From Myroides guanonis (GTDB lineage: Bacteria; Bacteroidota; Bacteroidia; Flavobacteriales; Flavobacteriaceae): a stretch of DNA of 64,000 nt. The stretch is from the NCBI RefSeq assembly GCF_900114085.1, contig NZ_FORU01000005.1:124001-188000 (forward strand), read 5' to 3'. Below are positions 36,459-47,661 of the stretch, piece by piece. Position numbers and translations under genes: made by a program. The notes beneath the pieces were generated by a model. The model did no database searches. It had not been told where the DNA came from and saw only the letters and a list, made by a program, of their open reading frames with translations. How positions within the stretch are numbered: position 1 is the first letter of the stretch; the number at the start of each line of letters is the position of its first letter.

Positions 36459-38738
36459 ATGAAGAAAGATAGTAATAAGCGCAGAGAAGCTTTGCTTTAT
36501 CATGCGAAACCAACACCTGGAAAAATTCAGGTAGTACCTACTAAGAGTTATTCTTCCCAAAGAGACTTGTCATTGGCTTATTCGCCAGGGGTTGCTGAAC
36601 CGTGTTTGGAGATTGCTAAAGATGTTAATAATGTATATAAGTATACAGCAAAAGGTAATCTAGTTGCTGTAATTTCCAATGGAACTGCGGTTTTAGGACT
36701 TGGTGATATTGGACCAGAGGCTTCGAAGCCAGTAATGGAAGGTAAGGGACTTTTGTTTAAAATCTTTGCTGATATTGATGTCTTTGATATCGAAGTTGAT
36801 GCAACGGATATTGATAAATTTGTTGAAACGGTTAAAAATATATCGCCAACTTTTGGTGGTATTAATCTAGAAGACATTAAAGCTCCTGAATCTTTTGAAA
36901 TAGAACGCAGACTAAAAGAGGAGTTGAATATTCCTGTGATGCATGATGACCAACATGGTACTGCTATTATTTCTGCCGCGGCTTTAATAAATGCCGCTGA
37001 GTTGGCTGGTAAACCAATGTCTGAATTGAAGATGGTGGTTTCAGGTGCTGGTTCTGCTGCTATTGCTTGTGCTAAGCTTTATGTTGCGTTTGGTGTTAAG
37101 GTTGAAAACATCTTAATGTTCAATAGTAAAGGTGTTTTAAAACATAGTGATGACCGCATATCTGAGATGCAACGTATGTTTGCTACGGATAATGATATTT
37201 CTTTAGCTGATGCAATGAAAGGGTGTGATGTGTTTATTGGTTTGTCAACTGCTGATATATTAACTCCGGAGATGTTGTTGTCAATGGCTGATAATCCTAT
37301 CGTTTTCGCTATGGCAAATCCTAATCCGGAAATCGAATATGATTTAGCAATGAGTACTCGTAAGGATGTTATAATGGCTACTGGCCGTTCTGACCATCCT
37401 AACCAAGTGAATAATGTTTTAGGTTTTCCATATATTTTTAGAGGTGCTTTAGATGTTAGAGCTACTAAGATTAATGAGGAAATGAAAATGGCTGCTGTAA
37501 TTGCATTGGCGGAATTAGCTAAGGAATCTGTTCCTGAGCAAGTGAATATCGCTTACGGTGAGACAAAGCTTATTTTTGGTAGAGAATATATTATTCCTAA
37601 ACCATTTGATCCACGTTTAATTTCAGTTGTTCCTCCTGCTGTTGCTAAAGCAGCTATGGAAAGTGGTGTTGCTATTGGAGCAATTACGGACTGGGATAAG
37701 TATAAGGATGAGCTAGAAGAGCGAATGGGGTCTGATAATAAAATGGTTCGTTTGCTTATTAATCGTGCTAAAACTAATCCGAAAAGAGTTGTTTTTGCAG
37801 AGGCTGATCAATTAGATGTTTTAAAAGCTGCCCAAATTGTTTATGAAGAGGGTATTGCAATTCCGATTTTACTTGGTAGAAGGGAAGTGATTTTAGAGCT
37901 TAAAAATGAAATTGGTTTTGATGCGGATCTAGAGATTAGAGACCCTAAACTTGAAGAGGAGAAAGAACGCAGAACTAAATTTGCTAATTCTTATTGGCAA
38001 GCAAAACAAAGAAAAGGGTTAACCCTTTATGATGCTGAGAAATGGATGCGTGAGCGTAATTATTTTGCTGCTATGATGGTTAATGAAGGTGAGGCTGATG
38101 CTCTAGTTACTGGATATTCTAGAAGTTATCCTTCGACTATTAAACCTATCTTGGAATTGATTCCTCGTGCTGCTGGTGTTAGTAAAGTGGCAACAACAAA
38201 CTTAATGTTGACGAAAAGAGGACCTATGTTCTTAGCGGATACTGCTATTAACCCTAATCCTTCAGCTGAGGAGTTAGCGAAAATAGCTCTTATGACTGAG
38301 AAAACGGTTCGTATGTTTGGTATGGATCCTGTTATTGCAATGTTGTCTTATTCAAATTTTGGTTCGGCTTCGAAAGAGTCTCCAATGAAGATGAGGGAGG
38401 CGGTTAAAATATTGCACGAGAATTACCCTGAAATGATTGTAGATGGTGAAATTCAAATGGATTTTGCTTTAAATGCTGATATGTTAAAGGATAGGTTCCC
38501 TTTTTCAAGATTGGCAAATAAAAAGGTTAATACGTTAATTTTTCCTAATCTTGATTCTTCTAACTTGACTTATAAAATGTTGAAAGAGTTGAATAAGGCT
38601 ACTTCAATTGGACCTATTATTTTAGGTTTGGACAAGCCTGTTCACGTGTTTCAATTGGGCGCAAGTGTTGATGAAATGGTGAATATGACAGCGGTTGCTG
38701 TTGTGGATGCTCAAGTGAGAGAAAAAAGAAAAAAATAG
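36459..38738 (+). CDS. maeB: NADP-dependent malic enzyme, MaeB type with phosphotransacetylase-like domain
   Basis: A 759-residue two-domain protein. The N-terminal half is malic enzyme ([36 protein letters not shown], and the NADP-binding [13 protein letters not shown]). It decarboxylates malate to pyruvate with NADP reduction. The C-terminal half (about 425-759, [21 protein letters not shown] ... [16 protein letters not shown] ... [14 protein letters not shown]) resembles phosphate acetyltransferase. In MaeB this domain is usually catalytically inactive and senses acetyl-CoA. The first in-frame ATG at 36420 overlaps the promoter. Supplies NADPH and pyruvate. Confidence 0.95.
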   Translation: MKKDSNKRREALLYHAKPTPGKIQVVPTKSYSSQRDLSLAYSPGVAEPCLEIAKDVNNVYKYTAKGNLVAVISNGTAVLGLGDIGPEASKPVMEGKGLLFKIFADIDVFDIEVDATDIDKFVETVKNISPTFGGINLEDIKAPESFEIERRLKEELNIPVMHDDQHGTAIISAAALINAAELAGKPMSELKMVVSGAGSAAIACAKLYVAFGVKVENILMFNSKGVLKHSDDRISEMQRMFATDNDISLADAMKGCDVFIGLSTADILTPEMLLSMADNPIVFAMANPNPEIEYDLAMSTRKDVIMATGRSDHPNQVNNVLGFPYIFRGALDVRATKINEEMKMAAVIALAELAKESVPEQVNIAYGETKLIFGREYIIPKPFDPRLISVVPPAVAKAAMESGVAIGAITDWDKYKDELEERMGSDNKMVRLLINRAKTNPKRVVFAEADQLDVLKAAQIVYEEGIAIPILLGRREVILELKNEIGFDADLEIRDPKLEEEKERRTKFANSYWQAKQRKGLTLYDAEKWMRERNYFAAMMVNEGEADALVTGYSRSYPSTIKPILELIPRAAGVSKVATTNLMLTKRGPMFLADTAINPNPSAEELAKIALMTEKTVRMFGMDPVIAMLSYSNFGSASKESPMKMREAVKILHENYPEMIVDGEIQMDFALNADMLKDRFPFSRLANKKVNTLIFPNLDSSNLTYKMLKELNKATSIGPIILGLDKPVHVFQLGASVDEMVNMTAVAVVDAQVREKRKK

Positions 38739-38798
38739 TTACAAGTTATAATGCGCTAAACTCTATCTACTTGTTATGAAATAGTTAATATTATTTCC

Positions 38799-38806
38799 TA
38801 TTTTTG
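38799..38806 (+). promoter_or_regulatory. -7 promoter element TATTTTTG for ruvA-sprA
   Basis: TATTTTTG, 17 bases before the ruvA ATG. It would serve ruvA and, by read-through, sprA. Confidence 0.5.
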
Positions 38807-38823
38807 ACTAAAATTTCGATAAG

Positions 38824-39405
38824 ATGATAGCGCATATACAAGGAAGATTAGTAGAGAAATCTCCAACAGAGGTAGTAATAGATTGCGGGGGAGTGGGTTA
38901 TTTAGTAAACATTTCCCTGCATACTTACTCTCAGCTTCCTGATTCAGAAAATGTTAAACTTTATACTTTTCTTCAAATAAAAGAGGATGCTCATACCCTC
39001 TTTGGATTTTCTGAAAAAATAGAAAGAGAACTTTTTAAATTGTTGATTTCCGTGTCTGGAATAGGTGGGAATACAGCGAGAAATATGTTATCTTCACTCA
39101 ATCCTCGAGATTTACTTCAAGCTATTGGTGCTGGAGATGTTAAGACGATTCAATCTGTTAAAGGGATTGGTGCAAAAACTTCACAAAGAGTTATTCTTGA
39201 TTTACAAGAAAAAGTACTTAAATTATATAATATTGATGAAGTTTCTATTGTTCTTAGCAATACAAATGCCGATGAAGCGTTATCTGCTTTAGAGGTGTTA
39301 GGTTTTGTTCGCAAAAGTGCTGAAAAAGTTGTTGAACGAATTACCAAACAGAATCCAAATGCAACAGTCGAAGAAATAATCAAATTAGCATTAAAAAATC
39401 TATAG
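38824..39405 (+). CDS. ruvA: Holliday junction DNA-binding protein RuvA
   Basis: A 193-residue protein that binds four-way junctions and loads RuvB. The N-terminal OB-fold (MIAHIQGRLVEKSPTEVVIDCGGVGYLV), tandem helix-hairpin-helix motifs (LISVSGIGGNTARNML and IQSVKGIGAKTSQRVILDL) and a C-terminal RuvB-binding helix bundle are all present. Slightly shorter than the E. coli protein. The stop codon is only three bases before the sprA start, a conserved ruvA-sprA link in Bacteroidota. Confidence 0.96.
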   Translation: MIAHIQGRLVEKSPTEVVIDCGGVGYLVNISLHTYSQLPDSENVKLYTFLQIKEDAHTLFGFSEKIERELFKLLISVSGIGGNTARNMLSSLNPRDLLQAIGAGDVKTIQSVKGIGAKTSQRVILDLQEKVLKLYNIDEVSIVLSNTNADEALSALEVLGFVRKSAEKVVERITKQNPNATVEEIIKLALKNL

Positions 39406-39408
39406 AGT

Positions 39409-42400
39409 TTGAAATCGCAACTTCTAAATGAAAAACTTGTTTTCTGGACGTTAACATTTTTGTTTTTTTGTTTTACTGCAATAGCTCAAGAGCCTGTTCA
39501 GTCAAATGATACTATTCAAAAAAAGTATAACAAAGAGACATTAAAGTTACCGGATCCACAGAGCATTATTGCTGCATATACATACGATCCTGTTACGGAT
39601 CGATATATATATACAAAGTCTGTTGATGGTTTTAATATTAATTTCCCGGTTATTTTAACTAGAAAAGAATATGAGGACTTGGTGATGCGAGAGCAGATGA
39701 AAAAGTATTTTAAACAGAAGTTTGATGCTGTTGATGGTCGCTTAGAAGATGAAGAGGTGCAACGTGATATGTTACCAAGGTATTATGTGAATTCTGGACT
39801 TTTTGAAGGGATATTCGGATCTAATACTATTGATATTAAACCTCAGGGATCTGTAGAGGTTGATTTAGGCGGACGCTTTACTAAACAAGATAATCCTGTT
39901 CTATCACCTAGAAATAGATCCATGTTTACATTTGATTTTGATCAGAGAATCAGCATGGGACTGCAGGGGACAGTGGGTACTAGAATGGGAGTGAATTTCA
40001 ATTATGATACACAGTCTACTTTTGACTTTCAAAACTTGATAAAGCTTGATTACGTTCCTGATGAAGATGCTATTCTGAAGAAAATTGAGATTGGAAATGT
40101 TAGTATGCCTATTAGTAGTTCTTTGATAAGAGGAGCCCAAAGTCTTTTTGGTGTTAAAACAGAATTGCAATTTGGTAGAACCACAATTACTGGGATTTTT
40201 TCGGAGCAAAAGTCTCAAACTAGAGCTGTTACTGCTGAAGGGGGAGGTACTTTAGAAGATTTTGAACTTTTTGCTTTAGATTACGATGCCGATCGTCACT
40301 TTTTCTTATCTCAATATTTTAGAAGTAAATACGATGATGCATTAAAAAACTATCCATATGTAAATAGCCGAGTTCGTATTACTCGTGTGGATGTGTGGAT
40401 TACGAATCGACAAAACAGAATTGTTGCTAATAATAATAATTTGCGTAATGTTATTGCGATCCAAGATTTGGGAGAGGGACGTTTGATGGGTTTAAGTGAT
40501 GATCAAATTGTTAGTGTTAATACTCAGACATACCCTGATTTTTTTACCAATCCACAACCTAATGTTCCTTCTGACAATAAGAATAATAAATATGACCCTG
40601 GGAAAATAGGGTCTAACTTCTTGAACAGTTCTATTAGAACGATCAGTGCTGGTAGTGCTGGATTTAATATTCCAGTAACAGAGGGTAGGGATTATGCAAA
40701 GCTTGAAAGTGCTCGTAAGTTATCACCAAGTGAATTTACTTTTCATCCTCAATTGGGTTATATTTCTTTGCAACAGAGACTTTCAAATGATGAAGTACTT
40801 GCTGTTTCTTATCAATATACTATCGGGAATGAGGTTTATCAAGTAGGGGAGTTTGGAAGTGATGGTGGAGATACGACTTCTATGTTGCCCAATCAAGATC
40901 CTAATCAGGAAGAAATTCCTATTTCACAAAGTCTTGTGCTGAAAATGCTAAAGAGTAATTTAACTTCAATTCATCAACCTGTGTGGAATTTGATGATGAA
41001 GAATATTTATCAAATTCCGGGTGCTATGGAATTATCTCAGGAGAGTTTTAGATTTAATATTCTTTATACGGATCCTTCTCCTTTGAATTATATTTCCGGT
41101 ACTGGTGGACTTCCTTTGCCAGAAGATGTAGAGCGTACGGCATTATTGAAGGTTTTTCATTTAGATCGTTTAAATTATACTAATGACCCACAGGAAGGTG
41201 GAGATGGTTTCTTTGATTTTATCGGAAATGCTGTTGGACAAGATCCGCTCGATCCGCTCGGATTAGGAAATAATTCGGGGAATACTTCTGGTGGACAAGG
41301 TGGTGGCTACGGTGGTGGTTATGGGAATCAAAATAACGGACAAAACAGTTTTAATAAATTTGAGGGTATTACTGTAGACGCTAGAAATGGCCGTATAATT
41401 TTCACAACAGTGGAGCCTTTTGGTTCACATTTGTTTAAAAAGTTAAGTACTGGTTCTAATACCGAGGATTATAATTTTCCAGCTTCTTATAATGCAAATC
41501 AGAAAAAATATGTCTTTGAAAGGATGTATAGAAATACTCAGGCTAATGCATTACAAGAAAGCGGTAAGAATAAATTTCAATTAAAGGGTAGGTATAGTAG
41601 TTCTATGGGGGATGGAATTCCTATTGGAGCTTACAACGTGCCTCAAGGTTCTGTTGTTGTTAATGCAGGAGGTAGGCTTTTGGTTGAGGGTATCGATTAT
41701 ACTGTTGATTATGCTCGAGGAAGGGTTAAGATTTTAGATCCAGGCTTGGCTGCTTCTAATACTCCTATTGATATTTCAGTTGAAAATAATGCGGTTTTTG
41801 GACAACAAACGAAACGTTTTTTCGGTGTAAATGTGGATCATAAGTTTAGTGATAAATTTATGTTAGGTGCTACTTATTTGAGGATGTCTGAAAAACCTAT
41901 GACCCAAAAGTCAAGTTATGGTGAAGAGTCAGTAAACAATACCATTATGGGATTGAATGCTAATTTTTCAACTGAGGTTCCGTTTTTTACTCGAATGGTT
42001 AATAAGCTTCCTAATATTGATACAGATGCAGAATCATCCATTTCATTTAGAGGAGAGTTCGCTTATCTGAAACCTGGGGCTTCTAAGGCAGATCAATTTA
42101 ATGGTGAAGCGACATCTTATATAGATGATTTTGAAGGGACGCAATCTAATATTGATATACGCTCTCCACAATCGTGGTATTTGGCAAGTACTCCTGTTGG
42201 TTTTGGAGACGAAGCAAATGATTTGTCTTATGGATATAAAAGGGCAAAAATGTCTTGGTATACCATTGATCCAGTTTTCTTCGCTAGTACAAGACGACCT
42301 GGTGGAATTTCGGAGCAAGACTTATCGTCTAATAGAACTAGAAGGATTTTTAGTGAAGAGCTATTTCCGTCTAAAGACATCGCTTATGGAGAAAGTAGGG

Positions 42401-45400
42401 TTATTAATACTTTGGATTTGACTTTTTATCCAACTGAACGCGGTCCTTATAACTATAATCCTGAATTAGCTGCAGTGCCGAAATCTAAAGCACCCGAGCA
42501 GAATTGGGGTGGTGTGATGAGAGCTTTGAATGCAACTAATTTTGAGCAATCCAATGTCGAGTTTATTGAGTTTTGGGTAATGGATCCTTATACAGGAAAT
42601 TCTGGTGATGCTATTGCTGAGGGGAATACTGGACAGTTAAAGTTTAATCTTGGATTTATTTCAGAGGATATTTTAAAAGATGGACAAAAGCAATATGAGA
42701 ATGGATTGCCTAATGCTGGAAGTAATCAACCTACAATAAAAACAATTTGGGGTCGTACGCCAGCAGCTCCTTCTCTAATTTATGCATTTGACACTAATGA
42801 AGGGAATAGAAAAGTTCAGGATGTTGGATTGGATGGTATTAGTGACGATGAAGAGGCTCAGATGTTTCCTGCATTTGCTAATTTAAGTGACCCTGCAGGT
42901 GATAATTATGAGTATTTTTTAAGTGCTGAAGGAAATATTATTGATAGATATAGAAATTATAATAATTCTGATGGAAACTCTCCTGTTGATATGTCTGGTA
43001 ATAATAGAGGGTCCGACAATAGACCTGATACGGAAGATATTGATGGTGATAATACAATGAATACTATCAATGCATATTACGAGTTTACTGTTAATGTTAA
43101 ACCAGATGTGAAAATTGGAGATAATTATGTTTCTGATATTAGAACGAGTTCTGCTCAATTAGCGGATGGGTCTACAACTCCTGTTAGGTGGATTCAATAT
43201 AAGATTCCTATTGATGCGGAAGAGGGGAATGCTGTTGGGGCAATTTCAGATTTGAGATCTGTTAGATTCATGAGAATGTTCATGACTGGATTTAAGGAGG
43301 AATTGACTTTGCGTTTCGGAACTTTAGATTTGGTTAGAAGTGAATGGAGACGATTTGATTCTACTCTAGTTGAAGATTTGAATTCGACCATTAAAGGTAC
43401 TAATGTTGGATTTGATGTTACTTCTGTAAATATTCAAGAAAATTTTGAACGTAATCCTATTCCTTATACTTCGCCTCCTGGAGTGGTTAGGGAACAGGTT
43501 TATAACAATAATACTTTGATTAATGAAAATGAACAGTCCTTGTCATTGAGGGTTTATCAGAAAGATACATCTATTATGACACCTAGTGGTTTGGAACCAG
43601 GTGATTCAAAGGCTGTTTTTAAGAATGTGAATATTGATATGCGTCAGTTTAGAAAACTTAGAATGTTTTTACATGCTGAGGCTGCTGAACCAAGAGGGTA
43701 TTCGGATAGGATGAGTGATGATGATATGGTTGCTTTTATCCGTTTTGGTAATGATTTTACAGATAACTTTTATCAAGTAGAATTACCATTGAAGGTGACT
43801 GAGTTTGGAGAAACTTCTGCTGATCGAATCTGGCCAGAGGAAAACGAATTGATGTTGAAATTAGAACTCCTTACCAAGTTGAAGGTGATGAAAATGAATG
43901 ATGCATCTATTGATCCTAATTATATTTATTATAAGGAAGAGGATGAAATTGATGGTACGGCTTCTGGCAAGGTTAATAAGTTGCGTTTAGGTATAAAAGG
44001 TAATCCTAATTTCGGACAGGTTCGTACTATTATGTTGGGGGTTAAAAATCGCACGAATGAAACTGCTCGCCCAAAGGATTTAAGGGGAGAGGTGTGGTTT
44101 AATGAATTGCGTATGTCTGATATGGAGAATAAAGGTGGTTGGGCAGCTGTTGCAAATGTTGATGCTCAATTTGCGGATTTTGCTAATCTTTCTGCAACAG
44201 GGAGTAGATCTACTATTGGTTTTGGAGGTTTGGAACAAGGCCCTAATGAACGTAGTCGTGAGGATTATATGCAATATAATATTGTTACGAATTTAAATTT
44301 AGGTCAGTTATTACCTAAGAACTGGAGAATAAATCTGCCTTTTAATTATGCTGTTGGTGAAGAGATAATTACTCCGGAATACGATCCTTTTAATCCTGAT
44401 ATTAAGTTGAAAACGATGAAGGACGGAGCTAAAAGTGATTCGGAGCGTGATGTAATTCAAAGTAGAGCTGAAGATTATACTAGGAGGAAAAGTATAAACT
44501 TTATTGGGGTTAATAAGCAAAAGAATCCTGAGGGTAAGAAGCATTTTTATGATGTTGAAAACTTAACCTTATCGCACTCATACAACGAGGTTATGAGACA
44601 TGATTTTGAAATTGAATCTATGATTGATCAGCAAACGAGATCGTCGGTTGATTATTCTTATGCCTTCACACCTAAGCCTATAGAGCCATTTAAGGCTAGT
44701 AAGTTTATGAAGAAAAGTAGTTATTGGAAGATTTTAAGTGATTTTAATTTTAATTACTTGCCTTCAAATATCACTTTTAATACAAATGTTTTACGACAAT
44801 ATAACAAACAGCAATTTAGATTGGTAGATGTAGAGGGTATCGGTTTGGATCCTTTGTATAGAAGAAATTATTTTTTCAATTATAACTACGGATTTAATTT
44901 CGATGTTACGAAGTCTTTGAGGCTTACTTATACAGCTGGAAGTAGCAATATCGTTAAGAACTATTTAGATGAGAATAAAAGGATAATGAATGACAATTCT
45001 ATCTGGGATGGTTATTTCGATGTTGGAGAACCAAATCAAAGAATGCAACAGTTGTCGTTGAATTATGAGCTTCCTTTGAATAAGATTCCGTTTTTATCTT
45101 TTATTCGTTCTACGTATTCTTATACTGGAGATTATACATGGCAACGTTCTTCAGAAGCTTTTCAGAATATTGAGCAGGATGGTGTTTTTTACCAACTTGG
45201 AAATACAATTCAGAATGCAAGCACGCATAGGCTTAATACAACTTTAGCTATGGATCGTTTGTATAGATATGTTGGTTTGGTGAAGAGTTCTCAACGACCA
45301 AAGAAAAAAACTGATGCGAAAAAGGCAACTTTAGTCCCAGGACAGAAAGTTGTTAGGAATCAAGTTGCCAATAAGGAGGATGAAGAGAAGGAGAAGAGTC

Positions 45401-46758
45401 AAGTAGTTACAGATCTTCTTATTGGTTTGGCAACGAGTATTCGAAATGTTCAAGTTAACTATTCTGAGAACAGTGGTACTGTTTTACCTGGATTCATGCC
45501 TGGATTGGGCTTTTTTGGGTCTTCTAAGCCGACTTTGGGATTTGTTTTTGGTAGTCAGTCTGATGTGCGTTACGAGGCTGCTAGGAGTGGATGGTTGACT
45601 GATTATCCCGATTTTAATCAACCTTATACTCAGGTTTCTAATAAAACGTTGAATATTTCTGCTCAAGTTGAACCTCTTCCAGATTTAACGATTGATATTA
45701 TTGCTGATAGAACTATCTCTGAGAATTTTTCAGAGCAGTTCGATGTTACCAATGGAATGTATAATAGTTTGGCGCCAAATACATATGGAAATTTTACTAT
45801 TTCCACTGTGATGATTGGTACTGCATTTGGAACAAGTGATTTGAATGGTTCTGCTGCATTTGATAAGTTTAAGGAGAATAGAATTGTTATTGCTAATCGC
45901 TTGGCTATGGATAGAGGTATTGATTTATCTAATCCTGCTAATATAGGTGCTGATGGATTTCCAGTTGGTTATGGTAAAAATAGTCAAGCAGTTTTATTGC
46001 CAGCTTTTATTTCTGCTTATACGAATGAGAACCCTTCAAAGTCTTCTACAGGGATTTTTAGGAATATTCCATTGCCTAACTGGAATTTGAAATATACAGG
46101 ATTGATGAAATTGGGATGGTTTAAAGATAATTTTAGACGATTCTCATTGCAACATGGTTATCGAGCTGGATATACTCTAGGATCTTATAGTACCAATTTT
46201 GAGTATGTGTCAAATCCAAATGAGTTGAATCAGTTTGGAAATTATCCTGTTGAGAATGTTGTTAATAATGCTGTTTTAGTAGAGCAATTCAATCCATTAA
46301 TTAGAATTGATTTTGAAACGAAGTCAGCATTTAAGATTTTAGCTGAAATGAGAAAGGATAGAACCTTGGCTTTAAACTTTGATAATAATTTATTGACGGA
46401 GGTTCGTGGAAATGAATATATCATTGGTTTTGGATATCGCATTAAAGACGTGTCCTTTAATTCTGATTTGGCTGGTAATGGTCAAGGTGGAAGGATTACT
46501 AGTGATATAAATATTAAAACTGATTTTACTTGGCGCAAGAACGAGACCTTTGTAAGGTATCTGGACTATGATAATAATCAATTAGGGGCGGGCCAGGATA
46601 CTTGGTCTGTTAGGTTGACGGCTGATTACGCTATGAGTCAGAACTTAACTGCTATTTTCTTCTACGATCATACTTTTTCAAAAGCTGTGATTTCGACAAT
46701 GTATCCTATGACTAATATTCGTTCAGGCTTTACTTTGCGCTATAATTTTGGAAATTAA
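39409..46758 (+). CDS. sprA: T9SS outer-membrane translocon / gliding protein SprA
   Basis: A 2449-residue protein of the SprA/Sov family, the large outer-membrane barrel through which type IX secretion cargo passes; in gliding species it is needed for motility. A signal peptide occupies about 1-27 (hydrophobic core LVFWTLTFLFFCFTAIA, then QEP). Repeated amphipathic beta strands with aromatic ends cover the rest, with a Gly/Asn-rich stretch near 620-650. The start is TTG, three bases after the ruvA stop. It gives the signal peptide directly, and no in-frame ATG fits. It would export the adhesin at 7621 and similar cargo. Confidence 0.95.
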   Translation: MKSQLLNEKLVFWTLTFLFFCFTAIAQEPVQSNDTIQKKYNKETLKLPDPQSIIAAYTYDPVTDRYIYTKSVDGFNINFPVILTRKEYEDLVMREQMKKYFKQKFDAVDGRLEDEEVQRDMLPRYYVNSGLFEGIFGSNTIDIKPQGSVEVDLGGRFTKQDNPVLSPRNRSMFTFDFDQRISMGLQGTVGTRMGVNFNYDTQSTFDFQNLIKLDYVPDEDAILKKIEIGNVSMPISSSLIRGAQSLFGVKTELQFGRTTITGIFSEQKSQTRAVTAEGGGTLEDFELFALDYDADRHFFLSQYFRSKYDDALKNYPYVNSRVRITRVDVWITNRQNRIVANNNNLRNVIAIQDLGEGRLMGLSDDQIVSVNTQTYPDFFTNPQPNVPSDNKNNKYDPGKIGSNFLNSSIRTISAGSAGFNIPVTEGRDYAKLESARKLSPSEFTFHPQLGYISLQQRLSNDEVLAVSYQYTIGNEVYQVGEFGSDGGDTTSMLPNQDPNQEEIPISQSLVLKMLKSNLTSIHQPVWNLMMKNIYQIPGAMELSQESFRFNILYTDPSPLNYISGTGGLPLPEDVERTALLKVFHLDRLNYTNDPQEGGDGFFDFIGNAVGQDPLDPLGLGNNSGNTSGGQGGGYGGGYGNQNNGQNSFNKFEGITVDARNGRIIFTTVEPFGSHLFKKLSTGSNTEDYNFPASYNANQKKYVFERMYRNTQANALQESGKNKFQLKGRYSSSMGDGIPIGAYNVPQGSVVVNAGGRLLVEGIDYTVDYARGRVKILDPGLAASNTPIDISVENNAVFGQQTKRFFGVNVDHKFSDKFMLGATYLRMSEKPMTQKSSYGEESVNNTIMGLNANFSTEVPFFTRMVNKLPNIDTDAESSISFRGEFAYLKPGASKADQFNGEATSYIDDFEGTQSNIDIRSPQSWYLASTPVGFGDEANDLSYGYKRAKMSWYTIDPVFFASTRRPGGISEQDLSSNRTRRIFSEELFPSKDIAYGESRVINTLDLTFYPTERGPYNYNPELAAVPKSKAPEQNWGGVMRALNATNFEQSNVEFIEFWVMDPYTGNSGDAIAEGNTGQLKFNLGFISEDILKDGQKQYENGLPNAGSNQPTIKTIWGRTPAAPSLIYAFDTNEGNRKVQDVGLDGISDDEEAQMFPAFANLSDPAGDNYEYFLSAEGNIIDRYRNYNNSDGNSPVDMSGNNRGSDNRPDTEDIDGDNTMNTINAYYEFTVNVKPDVKIGDNYVSDIRTSSAQLADGSTTPVRWIQYKIPIDAEEGNAVGAISDLRSVRFMRMFMTGFKEELTLRFGTLDLVRSEWRRFDSTLVEDLNSTIKGTNVGFDVTSVNIQENFERNPIPYTSPPGVVREQVYNNNTLINENEQSLSLRVYQKDTSIMTPSGLEPGDSKAVFKNVNIDMRQFRKLRMFLHAEAAEPRGYSDRMSDDDMVAFIRFGNDFTDNFYQVELPLKVTEFGETSADRIWPEENELMLKLELLTKLKVMKMNDASIDPNYIYYKEEDEIDGTASGKVNKLRLGIKGNPNFGQVRTIMLGVKNRTNETARPKDLRGEVWFNELRMSDMENKGGWAAVANVDAQFADFANLSATGSRSTIGFGGLEQGPNERSREDYMQYNIVTNLNLGQLLPKNWRINLPFNYAVGEEIITPEYDPFNPDIKLKTMKDGAKSDSERDVIQSRAEDYTRRKSINFIGVNKQKNPEGKKHFYDVENLTLSHSYNEVMRHDFEIESMIDQQTRSSVDYSYAFTPKPIEPFKASKFMKKSSYWKILSDFNFNYLPSNITFNTNVLRQYNKQQFRLVDVEGIGLDPLYRRNYFFNYNYGFNFDVTKSLRLTYTAGSSNIVKNYLDENKRIMNDNSIWDGYFDVGEPNQRMQQLSLNYELPLNKIPFLSFIRSTYSYTGDYTWQRSSEAFQNIEQDGVFYQLGNTIQNASTHRLNTTLAMDRLYRYVGLVKSSQRPKKKTDAKKATLVPGQKVVRNQVANKEDEEKEKSQVVTDLLIGLATSIRNVQVNYSENSGTVLPGFMPGLGFFGSSKPTLGFVFGSQSDVRYEAARSGWLTDYPDFNQPYTQVSNKTLNISAQVEPLPDLTIDIIADRTISENFSEQFDVTNGMYNSLAPNTYGNFTISTVMIGTAFGTSDLNGSAAFDKFKENRIVIANRLAMDRGIDLSNPANIGADGFPVGYGKNSQAVLLPAFISAYTNENPSKSSTGIFRNIPLPNWNLKYTGLMKLGWFKDNFRRFSLQHGYRAGYTLGSYSTNFEYVSNPNELNQFGNYPVENVVNNAVLVEQFNPLIRIDFETKSAFKILAEMRKDRTLALNFDNNLLTEVRGNEYIIGFGYRIKDVSFNSDLAGNGQGGRITSDINIKTDFTWRKNETFVRYLDYDNNQLGAGQDTWSVRLTADYAMSQNLTAIFFYDHTFSKAVISTMYPMTNIRSGFTLRYNFGN

Positions 46759-46790
46759 GGAATATGCTTTTCAAATATTGAATATTATCA

Positions 46791-46798
46791 TACATTTG
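46791..46798 (+). promoter_or_regulatory. -7 promoter element TACATTTG for gcvH
   Basis: TACATTTG matches TAnnTTTG, 16 bases before the gcvH ATG, giving a very short leader. No strong terminator separates sprA from it. Confidence 0.45.
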
Positions 46799-46814
46799 CT
46801 AAAAAATAATTATA

Positions 46815-47195
46815 ATGAATATACCAGCTAATTTAAAGTACACAAAGGATCATGAATGGATAGCTATCGATGGAGATATTGCTACTATTGGAATTACAGA
46901 TTTCGCTCAGAAAGAATTGGGAGATATCGTATATGTTGAAGTTGAAACATTGGATCAAACTTTGGATAAAGACGAAGTTTTTGGTACTGTTGAAGCAGTG
47001 AAAACTGTTTCTGATTTGTTTTTACCTCTTACTGGGGAGATTATAGAATTCAATGAGGAATTGGAAACTGAACCAGAATTGGTGAATAGCGATGCTTATG
47101 GAAAAGGTTGGATGGTGAAATTGAAAATTTCTGATGTTTCAGAGATTGATACTTTATTGTCTGATGAGCAATATAAAGAATTAATTGGAGCGTAA
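46815..47195 (+). CDS. gcvH: Glycine cleavage system H protein
   Basis: A 126-residue lipoyl carrier that shuttles the methylamine group among the P, T and L proteins of the glycine cleavage system. The lipoylation motif is [13 protein letters not shown], with lipoyl-lysine K63. Other family features are KYTKDHEWI at the start and [14 protein letters not shown] near the end. The P and T proteins are not nearby. Its last 11 bases overlap the following VanZ gene. Confidence 0.96.
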   Translation: MNIPANLKYTKDHEWIAIDGDIATIGITDFAQKELGDIVYVEVETLDQTLDKDEVFGTVEAVKTVSDLFLPLTGEIIEFNEELETEPELVNSDAYGKGWMVKLKISDVSEIDTLLSDEQYKELIGA

Positions 47196-47565
47196 TACTT
47201 TATTTTGGTTAGCTGTTTTTTGGAGTTTGTTTGTAGGGATTGTATGTCTGATAGATGGTTCTGCTATTCCCAAAACACCAATGTTTGTTATACCTAATAA
47301 AGATAAAATTGCTCATTTTGTGTTTTATTTCGTTTTTTCATGTCTTTGGTTTTTTTATTTGATAAAGCTAAATGATGGAAAGGGTAGAATTAAAAAAGCG
47401 CTGATTGTTTTTATGACTGCTTGTTTTATGGGTGGTCTGGTTGAAATTTTGCAATTTCTACTAACGGTTTCGCGTAGTGCAGAATGGACTGATGTAATAG
47501 CTAATTGCTCTGGAAGTTTAATTGGTTTGTTACTGTGTTTGTTGATTACACAAATTAAAAAATAA
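47185..47565 (+). CDS. VanZ-like membrane protein
   Basis: A 126-residue protein with about four hydrophobic segments and the VanZ-like pattern [24 protein letters not shown], followed by a [32 protein letters not shown] region with conserved E and D. It starts with TTG inside the end of gcvH; no ATG fits. Despite the name (from VanZ of glycopeptide resistance), such short homologues are common and mostly uncharacterised. Resistance should not be assumed. Confidence 0.85.
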   Translation: MERNTLFWLAVFWSLFVGIVCLIDGSAIPKTPMFVIPNKDKIAHFVFYFVFSCLWFFYLIKLNDGKGRIKKALIVFMTACFMGGLVEILQFLLTVSRSAEWTDVIANCSGSLIGLLLCLLITQIKK

Positions 47566-47567
47566 TG

Positions 47568-47591
47568 AAAGCCCCTTTTTGGGGCTTTTTT
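47568..47591 (+). terminator. Intrinsic terminator of gcvH-vanZ
   Basis: AAAGCCCC and GGGGCTTT form a short GC-rich stem around a five-T loop with a T-run, directly after the VanZ stop. Confidence 0.85.
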
Positions 47592-47661
47592 ATTTTAAAT
47601 TAGTGTTTACGTTATAATTTGTGATTTGCTTTTTTCTTATTAATTTGATAAAACTTTTTAA

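Noticed and set aside
47185..47565. Glycopeptide resistance based on the VanZ name
   Set aside because: No other van genes are present, and short VanZ-like proteins are widespread with unknown roles.
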